Shown: one piece after another, positions 46,438 to 56,793 of the stretch | Position numbering within the stretch: position 1 is the first letter of the stretch | How the letters are laid out: the number at the start of each line of letters is the position of its first letter | Assembly: GCA_033065855.1 (NCBI GenBank) | Contig: JAVXUO010002773.1 | Span: 248,001 to 312,000 of the forward strand | DNA: 64,000 nucleotides | Reading direction: 5' to 3' | DNA from: Escallonia rubra | Lineage: Eukaryota; Streptophyta; Magnoliopsida; Escalloniales; Escalloniaceae | Notes under the pieces: generated by a model | Told to the model about the DNA's origin: nothing | The model's input: the letters and a program-made list of their open reading frames with translations, nothing else | The model's database searches: none | Position numbers and translations under genes: made by a program

Positions 46438-47109
46438 TGTTGTATTTTATGTGTTTCAAAACACCTTGGCCCCCACTCCATTTCATTTCTCTTTGCTGGG
46501 ATGTGGAGAAGCCACGGATGCCCCTTCATTGCTTTGGCTCCAAACAATTTGCTTTGGCTCCACACAAAGCCAACACTTTGGCTCCAAGTTTTGAGCCTTT
46601 GGCTCCAATAATTCATCTCCTCCTCTCCCTATATATATGGGTACTCGGCCAGTGAAGGAACACACAGAAGCATCACATTGCACACACAACCTTCACTTGT
46701 TTTCTTCCCAAATCCAAGACACACACTTCCTCTTTTATCACCCCAAAATTTCACTACAACACTTTAATATTTTAGTGTCGTGATATTTTGATATTAATTG
46801 AGTCGTGGAAGAGGAAAGTCAAGAGGGTTGTTCAAGAGTCTCCGTTGCATATGCGTGCAAATGGGGATAGTACTATAGACTAATCCTGGGGGTTGCGTGC
46901 TGTGAAGCCCATCGCATCGAGCCATTGGTTCCGGGGAGCGCGAATCAACCTTTTAGGACAAAGCCTCGGCTTGATTCTATAGTTTGGTGAGATCGTTCTT
47001 TTTATATTGTAACGTGTTATTATTAAATTCGTATTGTAATACTTGTTGCTTTTGTGTAAGAAAGTGCGATTCTGCTCCAAAAATTATTTAAACGGATTTA
47101 TATCCAACA
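46438..47109 (+). repeat. Left LTR of the copia element
   Basis: 672 bp, TGTTG...CAACA ends. It contains a TATATATA promoter word near 46634 and, upstream of it, four spaced copies of TTTGGCTCCA. Confidence 0.93.
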
Positions 47110-50100
47110 TTCTAAAAGGTTGATTAAAATGGAATCGCAACTTCTCGCACAAACGAAAGTTATTCCGGACGCAAGTCGAATTGAACGTTTTGACGGAAAT
47201 AATTTTAAAAGATGGAAAGACATGGTTTTGGATGTCTTAGATTTTTCTAAAATCTCGTTCGTTCTGACTGAGCCTGTGCCGGATAACAATACCGAAAATT
47301 ATGCTCAAGTCTTAGAAAAATGGAATAACGCTAATAGATTTTGTCTTAGTACTATTCGTAATAGTTTATCTAATGATCTATATGGCCTTCATAATCACTA
47401 TACTCTTACGAAGGGATCATGTGATGAATTAGTTAGCAAGTACGAATTTGAGGATGAAGGCACTAAAAAGTTTTTAGCCGTTAATTTTTTGCACTATCAA
47501 ATGGCTGATGATAAAAGCATTGAAACTCAAATTAATGATTTTCAAAATATTATAAATGGATTAGCTAAAGAGGGTGACGTTTTACCTGAAAGGTTTAAGG
47601 CTTAATGTCTTGTAGAAAAATTGTCTGACTCATGGAAAAAATTTAAATTAAAATTTAGACAAAAGAGACATGCTATGACTCTATAGGAAACAATAGTCTA
47701 TATTAAAATTGAGGCTCAAAATAGAAAATTACAAATGACTGGTAGGGCTAAAGAAATGATGTCTAAGGCTAATGTAGTTGAAAGTGGACCGGTTAGGACC
47801 CAACAATTGCACAATAGGGGATATGGTCATAAGCCTTATGGGAGACCCTATTTTAATAACTACAATAAAGGTCAAGTGTCTAATCCACATATTCAACAGA
47901 AAAAGGGTGAATGTTTTTTCTATGGAAAAGTAGGGCATTATGCAAATGTTTGTAGATATCGAAAAGCCGACCAAAACCACAATAACTACCAGCACCGCCA
48001 CCACAACAACAATAATAGAAGGGCTCCACCAAGGGCGAGAGCAAACATTGTTGAAGCAGATGATGATATCATTGTAGCTGTGGTGTCAGAAGTGCACTTG
48101 GTTACGGAAGTGAAGGGATGGGTCTTAGACTCGGGTGCCACTAGGCACATCTGTGCTAACCGAGATGTGTTCGCCTCCTACTTAAATGTGGGGGAAGGTA
48201 CAGAATGCGTGTACGTTGGGGACAACAGGTCCGTACCAGTTATTGGAAAGGGAAGGGTAGTTCTCAAACTCACATCTGGTAAAACCCTCTCACTATCCGA
48301 TGTGCTTCACGTGCCGATGATCAAGCACAACCTTGTGTCAGTACAACTACTCAGTAAGGCTAGCATCAAGACTATGTTCGACGGAGGTATTGTGACTTTA
48401 ACAAAAAATGACGTCTTTGTCGGTAACTTAATGTTGTTAAATTGTTGAATGAGAATGCATCGTCTACTTTTGCTTACTTGATTGACTCTGCTGATGTGTG
48501 GCATGATAGACTTGGACATGTGAATTATGGGTACATTAAGAAAATGAAAGAGATGGGTTTGATCTATAATTTTAATGAGTCCAATATAGACAAGTGTGAA
48601 ATTTGTGCTGAAACCAAAAGTACCAAGAAAACATGTAAACCTGTCACAAGAGAAAGTGAACCCCTTGACTTAATTCACAGTGATTTAGGTGATTTAAAAC
48701 AAACGATGACTAGAGGTGGTAAAAAGTTTTATGTGATCTTTGTTGATGATTGTTCTAGATTCACTAGACTCTATCTGTTAAGGATGAAAAGCGAAGCTCT
48801 TGAAATGTTCATGAACTATAAGTCTGAAATTGAAAATCAGAAGGATAAGAAAATTAAAAGGCTTAGAACTGATAGAGGTGGTGAATATGACTCTAATCCG
48901 TTTGATGATTTCTGTTTGCAAAATGGAATTATTCACGAAGTAACTCCACCTTATTCACCTGAATCAAATGGAATTGCTGAGAGAAAAAATAGGACTTTAA
49001 AAGAAATGATGAATGCTATGCTTGTTAGTTCTGGCCTACCTGCCAACATGTGGGGGGAAGCCATTCTCTCAGCCTGTCACGTACAAAATAGAGTACCCCA
49101 TAAAAAGACCCGAAAAACACCTTATCAAATTTGGAATGGTCGAACTCCTAACTTGGAGTACTAGAAAGTGTGGGGGTGAATGGCTAATGTTATGTTACCT
49201 GAGCCTAAAAAGAGAAAATTGGGTTCTCGAACTTGTGATTGCGTGTTCATTGGTTATGCTTCTAATAGTATTGCATACAGATTTCTTGTTATTAAGAGTG
49301 ATGTCTTGGAAGCCAATACTATTATTGAATCTAAAAATGCTTCTTTCTTTGAGAATATTTTTCCTATGAAAAATAAAATGCCTAGAGTTATTGATGAGCA
49401 TGCTAGTGCTGATAATCCTATTGGTGAAACTCTAGAGTTAAGAAGAAGCAAGAGAATGAGAACCGAAACTAGTTTTGGAGATGATTATGTGTATCTTGTT
49501 AATGATGAACCATTGTCATATCATGATGCTATAGTTTCTATAGATGCACCTTTTTGGAGAGAAGCCATTAATAATGAATTAAATTCTATCATGCCTAATC
49601 ATACTTGGGAACTTGTAGACTTGCCATATAAGAATAGACCTATCGGTTATAAATGGGTCTTTAAGAAAAAGTTGAAACCAGATGGTTCCATTGAGAAATA
49701 TAAGGCACGACTGGTGGCTAAAGGTTACAAACAAAAACAAAATGTTGATTATTTTGATACATACTCTCCTGTTAGTAGAATTGCATCTATCAGAAGTTTA
49801 TTTGCCATTGCATCCATACATAAACTTGTTGTGCATTAAATGGATGTTAAAACTGCTTTTCTAAATGGAGATTTAGAAGAAGAAATATACATGGAGCAGC
49901 CCGAGGGATACGTGGTCCCTGGACAAGAAAATAAAGTGTGTAAATTGGTTAAATCCTTGTACGGATTGAAACAGGCTCCTAAACAATGGCATGAAAAATT
50001 TGATAGCGTGATGATATCTGATGGATTCTTGATTAACAATTCTAACAAGTGTATTTATTATAAGTGTGTTAATGATAGTGTTATCATTATATGCTTGTAC

Positions 50101-51632
50101 GTTGATGATTTGCTTATATTTGGAACAAGCATTGATATTGTGCATGCTACTAAGAGATTTTTAGCATCTAAATTTGTCATGAAAGATATGGGTGAAGCTA
50201 ATGTTATTTTGGGGATCAAAATTTTGAGGCATGATGATTCATAACATTATCACAGTCATATTTTGTTGAGAACATGCTGAGAAAATATGAGTATTATGAC
50301 TGTACGTCTTTGTATTCACCTTATGATGCAAACATGCACCTTGTGAAAAATTGTGGTGACAGTGTGTCATAAAATAAGTACGCACAAATAATTGGTAGCC
50401 TAATGTTTTTGATGAATCATACTTGTCCTGATATTGCATATGCAGTTGACAAATTGAGTAGATATACTCATAATCCTAGTGAGGAGCATTGGAATGCAAT
50501 ATATAGGTTGTTGAGATATTTAAGAGGCACCATTGATTATGGACTAACATATTGTGGTCATCCTTCTGTGCTTGAAGGTTATTGTGATGCTAACTGGATT
50601 TCAAATTCAGATGAGTTAAAGCCCACTAGTGGATATGTGTTCCTAATAGCCGGAGGATCGATCTCTTGGAAGTCATCCAAGCAGACAGTTATTGCTAAAT
50701 CCACCATGGAATCAGAGTTGATTGCCTTAGAGAAGGCTTGTTCTGAAGCAGAGTGGCTCAGAATTTTCTTGACTGATATACCTTTGTGGAGTAAACCTAG
50801 TCCACCTGTGGTGATGCATTGTGATTGTCAAGCTGCTATTGCTCGAGCTAAAAGCAAAATATATAATGGGAAGAGTCGTCACATCCGGATGCGACATGCT
50901 ACTGTGAGGCAGTTAATTGAGAACGGTACCGTATCTATGAATTTTGTGAGGTCAGAGAGGAACTTGGCCGATCCTCTGACTAAGCCACTAGGGAGAGGCC
51001 TAGTGATGGAAGCATCGAGGGGGATGGGACTTTACCCAAATTTAGAGACGAAGTAATGGATACCTAACCTCTGTGATCGACGATCTCGTGAAGGAGGTTC
51101 AATAGGTAATAACGAAGTCATGGAGTCTGTTGGGCACTGTCGCTTTGTGTATATCCTTTAAGGCGGGAGGTCCTTAAAGAAGAGTCTATCCCTATGGTGT
51201 ATGACAGTGACCACTGCAGTGTGTGAGGATGAGCATAGCTCTTAATGGTTCCATAGTCCCTAATTATTGGGATGGGGTGTTCAGCTGCAGCACATTCCCT
51301 GATGGAAACCACCTATATGTGTGTGAGGTTGAGCCACTTCTATGGGACTTGGGTATGTCGCTAGAGCACACAAGAAAATCCAGGCACGACGCATGGCCAT
51401 TTAGCGTCAACCCGCAAGAACAACCCTGACTAGAGATATTATGTGGGTGGTGAGTATGCGCAATTCACAGTAACAAAATCTGGTTAAAAGAGTATTCGCT
51501 CTACCATCGTATTTCAGTGAGTTCCTGCTCATTTATCCTAGGAAAGGTTCAATCCACGTGACACCTCGCCGATGCATAATTTCTCGTCTCCTCTTCCTTT
51601 ATCGAGTCTGTGTTTTGAAACATGTGGGGGAT

Positions 51633-52304
51633 TGTTGTATTTTATGTGTTTCAAAACACCTTGGCCCCCACTCCATTTCATTTCTCTTTGCTGGGATGTG
51701 GAGAAGCCACGGATGCCCCTTCATTGCTTTGGCTCCAAACAATTTTCTTTGGCTCCACACAAAGCCAACACTTTGGCTCCAAGTCTTGAGCCTTTGGCTC
51801 CAAGACTTCTTGTCCTCCTCTCCCTATATATATGGGTACTCGGCCAGTGAAGGAACACACAGAAGCATCACATTGCACACACAACCTTCACTTGTTTTCT
51901 TCCCAAATCCAAGACACACACTTCCTCTTTTATCACCCCAAAATTTCACTACAACACTTTAATATTTTAGTGTCGTGATATTTTGATATTAATTGAGTCG
52001 TGGAAGAGGAAAGTCAAGAGGGTTGTTCAAGAGTCTCCGTTGCATATGCGTGCAAATGGGGATAGTACTATAGACTAATCCTGGGGGTTGCGTGCTGTGA
52101 AGCCCATCGCATCGAACCATTGGTTCCGGGGAGCGCGAATCAACCTTTTAGGACAAAGCTTCGGCTTGATTATATAGTTTGGTGAGATCGTTCTTTTTAT
52201 ATTGTAACGTGTTATTATTAAATTCGTATTGTAATACTTGTTGCTTTTGTATAAGAAAGTGCGATTCTGCTCCAAAAATTATTTAAACGGATTTATATCC
52301 AACA
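51633..52304 (+). repeat. Right LTR of the copia element
   Basis: 672 bp, the same length as the left LTR and about 98.5% identical by eye, with the same TTTGGCTCCA array and TATA word. Confidence 0.93.
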
Positions 52305-52636
52305 AATTTTACGTCTCAAAAGAAATGGCGTCCTCCGCCCTGTTATACTTGCAACTAAATGAAGTCCCAAAGCTTTATCCTTTTTATTTATGCAATTTGA
52401 ACTCAATGTTAGATTTAATGGTTTCCCAACGGCACCATAATACAATAAACCCACTATTTATATCATGATGACAAAGGGACATCAAATCTTCTTCCATTTT
52501 AGCAAGCAAAGTTACAAGGATTGAAATGTTGATCAGCCCTCTGCAGACTATTAGTCTTTCATAATGTGACGGGTAGGGGAAACTCTTTTCATTATTCAAA
52601 AGATTGATTGTGACTTTTAGTTATATATATATATAT

Positions 52637-54310
52637 GGGAGCTGATCCCTTGACAGCGCTGGCAAAATAGGACATTTTGCCAGCGCGATCTGACCGTCCA
52701 TCCTGAAAGATGGACGGCCCAGATCGCGTCTTTTTCGAATACTGTCAGTCGTCCGTGACACTATGTCGCGGACGGACTTTTTTACCTTTTTGCCCTCCGC
52801 CCCGTCCGCTACACTGTATCGCGGACGGTCCAAATATTTTTTTTACGTTTTTTTTAAGTACGTCCGCTACATAATGTAGCGGACGTTTTTTGACAATAAT
52901 ACCCTCATGTTCCATCCGCTACATTATGTAGCGGACGAGTAGACATATACTACTTTTTATGTCATTTCTCTCATTAAAATTCTGGCATGTTTCTCTCTCT
53001 CTCTCTCATTTCTCTCGTCAAATTCTGACACACTCTCTTTCCTCTATCTCTATCTCTCATCAATTTATGACACTTTCTCTCTCTTTTCTCTCACCGTGAT
53101 TTCTTTTACAGGAGAAGACTTCACTACAGCACTAACTACTTGGAAGGGAAGTCAGTCTTCGAGTTGCAATAGACTGATCTTCAACCTTAGACCAACCCAA
53201 CGAGTAAGGGAGTGAGTCTGTCCAAAGAAGCTCTTAAGAAGCGGAGTTTCACTCGACAAAACAGAAGCAAGCAGCTTGCTTTACACACATGAATTGGGGA
53301 ACGCATGTCCTTCCTGGCCAAAATGAAAAGAAAGCATTACTAGTCCCAAAGCAGAACAACCAAAATGAAAAAAAAGCCCCTGAATTGGTGGTCTTTAGTC
53401 AGACGAAATAGCTTCCAAACTGTTATACTCATATCAAGGCTCAAGCCAATCATCGTCCAAACTTCTCATTAATAAACATCCTTACATACAGCCGAACAAT
53501 AGCCAAAGTTCCCCACTGGCAGAGTGATGATGCCATCAAAGACCACCAATTCAGGGGCAAACAGCATTCTTGTAGATTGTGCCCACTGCCTTCCTCAAGA
53601 AGATTCAAGAGATGGCCAGTCTGTTAATGAACAGACATACGTGACTGAAACAACAGGTAAATTTTCAGCGCAACAACAGGTAAATTTTCAGAAGAGACGT
53701 CGAAGAGCAGCGCCGGAGCAGTCAAATCTTCGTCTTCTCCGACGAGGAAGCCGACGGATCTGGTAGAAAGATCAGATCCAGAGGTTTTCTGCGCCGAGAG
53801 GAGAGTCTCTCATTGAACCCTCCACTTCTTCTTCATCCTCTGTTGTTGTGGTTGAGGAAGAACAGGAAAATGAGGACAGTGAGAGAAACGAAAGAGAGAG
53901 AGAGAGAGGGGGGAGAGAAAGAGAAAGGACAGTGAGAAAAAAGAGAGAGATGTCATAAGGACAATGAGAGAAAGGACAAAGAAAGAGAAAAAAAAGGAGT
54001 GTCTGTCTACTCGTCCGCTACATAATGTAGCGGATGGAACATGAGGATATTATTGTCAAAAAAACGTCCGCTACATTATGTAGCGGACGTACTTAAAAAA
54101 AAAGTAAAAAAAAGATTTGGACCGTCCGCGATACAGTGTAGCGGACGGGACGGAGGGAAAAAAGGTAAAAAAGTCCGTCCGCGACATAGTGTCACGGACG
54201 ACTGACAGTATTCGAAAAAGACGCGATCTGGGTCGTCCATCTTTCAGGATGGACGGCCAGATCGCGCTTGCAAAATGTCCTATTTTGCCAGCGCTATCAA
54301 GGGATCAGCT

Positions 54311-54313
<3 letters not shown>
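52637..54313. mobile_element. Fold-back element with ~315-bp terminal inverted repeats
   Basis: The ends GGGAGCTGATCCCTTGA and its complement extend about 315 bases inward on each side (to about 52945 and 54010). Each arm carries several perfect or near-perfect palindromes of its own, such as CGTCCGCTACATAATGTAGC (within 52860-52886) and its partner at 54064-54090. The interior, about 1 kb, has no transposase; it includes CT/GA-rich blocks and a smaller inverted repeat. It sits in an AT dinucleotide run. The paralogous site in units 2 and 3 reads TAGTTATATATCTCCAACTA, so the target was a short TATATAT. Short ORFs mirrored in both arms are not genes. Confidence 0.88.
53375..53558. repeat. Internal inverted repeat of the fold-back element
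   Basis: GCCCCTGAATTGGTGGTCTT at 53375 is complementary to AAGACCACCAATTCAGGGGC ending at 53558. The 21-base arms have about 140 bases between them. Confidence 0.85.

Positions 54314-54352
<39 letters not shown>
54314..54352. repeat. (TA)n microsatellite at the fold-back border
   Basis: About 19 TA repeats, compared with three or four at the paralogous empty sites, so the run expanded next to the insertion. Confidence 0.9.
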
Positions 54353-54355
<3 letters not shown>

Positions 54356-56222
54356 CTACTATCCCTCATAACTGCAGGCTGCATACTTAGGTTCATGAAC
54401 CTCAACAGAAATTCTAGGAAATCTTGATTCATTGTACTTTAGTTTTGACACACTCCTCAATCTCTAGTGCCGGTTGTTATTATTATAATAATAATAATAA
54501 TAATTCTCCTCGTCCCCAGCAACGCATATCTCCACCTTAACCCAAATGTATGTATATACTCATTTTCTCCTCTACACACACACAATTCCACCTCGAGTAG
54601 CAACCTTCGGCCGACACCTCTGGCCACCACCTGAGTAAAGAAAATATTTGTTTCTAAATACTTGAATGGTTTAAAAGATAATAATAAAAATAAAAATTGA
54701 TACTAAATGAGTTGATCGTATTGAATCGGGTCAAATGAGACAAGTTTGACCTAAATGAGATGGGCAGGGCGGAACGGGGAACAATAATTCGTATATGGAA
54801 CAGTATGGGGATGAAATAAATGGAAACCGTGGCGACTTATGCTGGGGCGGGGCAGGAATCTCCATATTGCCATCCTTACTCGTCACACACACCCATAAAA
54901 TCTTGTCCCTCGGTCACACACCAAATTGTTTCACCCGCTTTTGCTCTTATCTCAACCTTTTTTGCACGGTGGATGCTTTAATCAATAGCTTTGCATCATC
55001 TCTCGCTACAGTTCCTACACGTTTTGCCAACTCTATCATTTTCATATATTTAAGTCAATTTCTTTCGCTTTCCTTCCTCACATTCCCCTCACCCAACCCC
55101 AAAGGAAAGCATGAAACAAAGGAAGTCCAGTTCAATGTACCTCAACTGAAGTGAAAGAGAAAGATAAAGGGAAAGAGTAAGAAAAGGGAAGGAATTCTTA
55201 TTGATCGAAGTGAAGATAAAGACGAAGGACCACCATATGTAAAAGCCCTTTTCACATCAATATCATAATCCACCCCCAGATACTTTATTTTTCTTAGTGC
55301 AAATAATTCATCACTACACTTCTCCATAATGGAGCCATTTATCCCACGTGATCTTTAAGCCAGAGATGCTGCCTGAGAATGTCTGCTTTTCCATTTTTAA
55401 CCAACACTAAGCTCTGGTTATGGAGAATTGCATCATCCTCCAATCCTCCTCCTGCCACTCAATTCTTCTCTTTTTAGTACAATACTACCCTCCATATCAC
55501 TTACAAGATAAAAACTACAATCTTGCTAATATGTAAAATGGAATGATTTCGGTTGCAACGCCGGTAATTGGTTGGTTTTAAATTTCTATATAGTGATAAA
55601 TGATGGTCACTTTGTATAGAGATAAACAATGGTATTGCTAAATATAGTGATATATGAAGAGTTGTAAGTTCTTCCTACAACGCGAATTGCAACATCTTTT
55701 TTTTTTAATAAAAGTAAATAATGCGAACTAGTATAATTATGTTCGAGATAAAATGCACGGAGAGTGAAGCAAGACATGCACTAAAAAGAAACCGAGTTAA
55801 TCAAGTGTGATCACATCTTTTGTACTTTGATTTTTGATAAATTTGAACAATTAAGTTAGTGATTTTGACTCAATAAGTAAATAACCACTCAAACGTAAAA
55901 CATGATTACATCCCAAGTTTATTAAACTTCAGGGTAGGCTATATTCACACTGTTACTTAGCTAAATTTACACTCTTTAATCTCGTGGAACTGAATTATTG
56001 ATAATTTTCTATCTCTAACAAAAAGGGGCCGTGGGTTTAGTCAAAAAGGGGTAGCTTTAACCTCGCCCGAAGTTTAGAAAGTGTGATCTCTAATTGTTTT
56101 CTGGTAACCAATTGTTTTTTGTCCTTTATTTAATGGAAAAAAGAAAAGAAAAGAAAAGAAGTTAAAAGGGTTGAAGAGGTTATTGTAGGCAAAAGAAGGG
56201 GCATTCTATCAAGCACAAGTTC
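54353..56222 (+). other. Upstream region of A1 in unit 1
   Basis: Homologous to 57694-59827 and 61492-63342. Conserved stretches are near 54880-55010 (CATCCTTACTCGTCACACAC), 55080-55140 and 55330-55350 (CCCACGTGATC, containing an ACGTG G-box core). No ORF is maintained across the three units, so this is promoter/intergenic DNA. Confidence 0.55.
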
Positions 56223-56230
56223 TATATATA
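56223..56230 (+). promoter_or_regulatory. TATA box of unit 1
   Basis: TATATATA followed by GGCAGTAGGCAAAGCTCATT, identical in position and context in units 2 and 3, about 112 bases upstream of the A1 start. Confidence 0.7.
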
Positions 56231-56340
56231 GGCAGTAGGCAAAGCTCATTTCAAGTCAAACAGAAAAGACCACACAAAAACTATAAACCACCATCAAGAA
56301 CAGCTTGTTTGAGAGATCCAAGTACACAGCTGAGACTGAG

Positions 56341-56520
56341 ATGGAAGGTGCAAGGAAGTTCGAGATGAGCATCAATGGAAGGATGAGCTTGTCGAGAAGG
56401 GTTCGTTCGAGCCGTCCGATCCCGAGGAGGGGTCAGGTGAAGGTGGCCATTGTGGTGGGCCTGGCTCACTCTTTCGCTTCTATCTTCTCTTTCAGTGCTC
56501 GTTCTAAATCTTGGCGTTGA
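56341..56520 (+). CDS. Small basic/hydrophobic protein, type A (A1)
   Basis: Single exon, 59 aa. Begins MEGARKFEMSINGRMSLSRR, then the family core RPIPRRGQVKVAIVVGLAHS, then a hydrophobic FASIFSFSAR and a basic end SKSWR. Compared with type B it has a different N-terminus and tail but the same core. The ATG is chosen because it is conserved in the three copies; the frame is open further upstream but without another ATG. It is the first ORF after the TATA box, and B1 follows 114 bases downstream. The family is not recognised. A basic N-terminus followed by one hydrophobic helix could mean membrane association or organelle import. Confidence 0.72.
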   Translation: MEGARKFEMSINGRMSLSRRVRSSRPIPRRGQVKVAIVVGLAHSFASIFSFSARSKSWR

Positions 56521-56634
56521 ACTGGCCACTTGAAAGAGACTGTACTCAAAGATTAAGCGCTGAAAGCTTTTTTTGGATCAAAGACATCTTCAGTTTTCCT
56601 TGGGTTTTGATCATCTTCTTGAAGAGGGACAGAA

Positions 56635-56793
56635 ATGGCAGCTGGTGCTAGAAGGACAGGGATGAGAGATGGGGATTTGTCAAAGAAGCTCCGTTGGCGT
56701 CCGATACCATTGAGGGGTCAGGTGAAGGTCGGGATTGTGTTGGGTCTGGCTCATACTTTGGCTGCCATTTCCTCCTTTCGTACTAGCCATTAA
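56635..56793 (+). CDS. Small basic/hydrophobic protein, type B (B1)
   Basis: 52 aa: MAAGARRTGMRDGDLSKKLR, then WRPIPLRGQVKVGIVLGLAH, then TLAAISSFRTSH. It is nearly the same as B0. No TATA box lies between A1 and B1. The leader from ACATCTTCAG to the ATG is shared with B0, whose own leader is otherwise different, so B1 may be translated from the A1 transcript, from a spliced form, or not at all. Confidence 0.55.
   Translation: MAAGARRTGMRDGDLSKKLRWRPIPLRGQVKVGIVLGLAHTLAAISSFRTSH

Larger units (their letters stand above)
46438..52304 (+). mobile_element. Ty1/copia LTR retrotransposon (broken fossil)
   Basis: 5867 bp with two 672-bp LTRs and a polypurine tract (GTGGGGGAT) before the right LTR. 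Parts in copia order: gag-like (about 47130-48000, with a zinc knuckle), protease (about 48115), integrase (about 48480-49160), reverse transcriptase (about 49550-50240) and RNase H (about 50570-51050). The order integrase before reverse transcriptase identifies copia rather than gypsy. The coding region is broken by roughly half a dozen interruptions, so the copy cannot be active. The LTRs differ at about ten positions by eye (about 1.5%), suggesting an insertion well under a million years old if a usual plant rate applies. Flanks AATCT/AATTT are a probable 5-bp target duplication with one change. It split unit 0 of the array. Confidence 0.95.
44950..52609 (+). repeat. Tandem array unit 0 (partial, interrupted)
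   Basis: It holds B0 (45171), then tail sequence homologous to units 1-3 up to 46437. It is split by a copia element (46438-52304) and resumes to 52609 with AATGGCGTCCTCCGCCCT, also found near 61213. There is no A-type ORF. A 175-bp MITE sits in the B0 downstream region. Confidence 0.75.

Noticed and set aside
52621-54371. Near-identical 70-84-codon ORFs starting MDRPRYSVADG at both ends
   Set aside because: They are the two inverted arms of the fold-back element read in opposite directions, not a gene pair.
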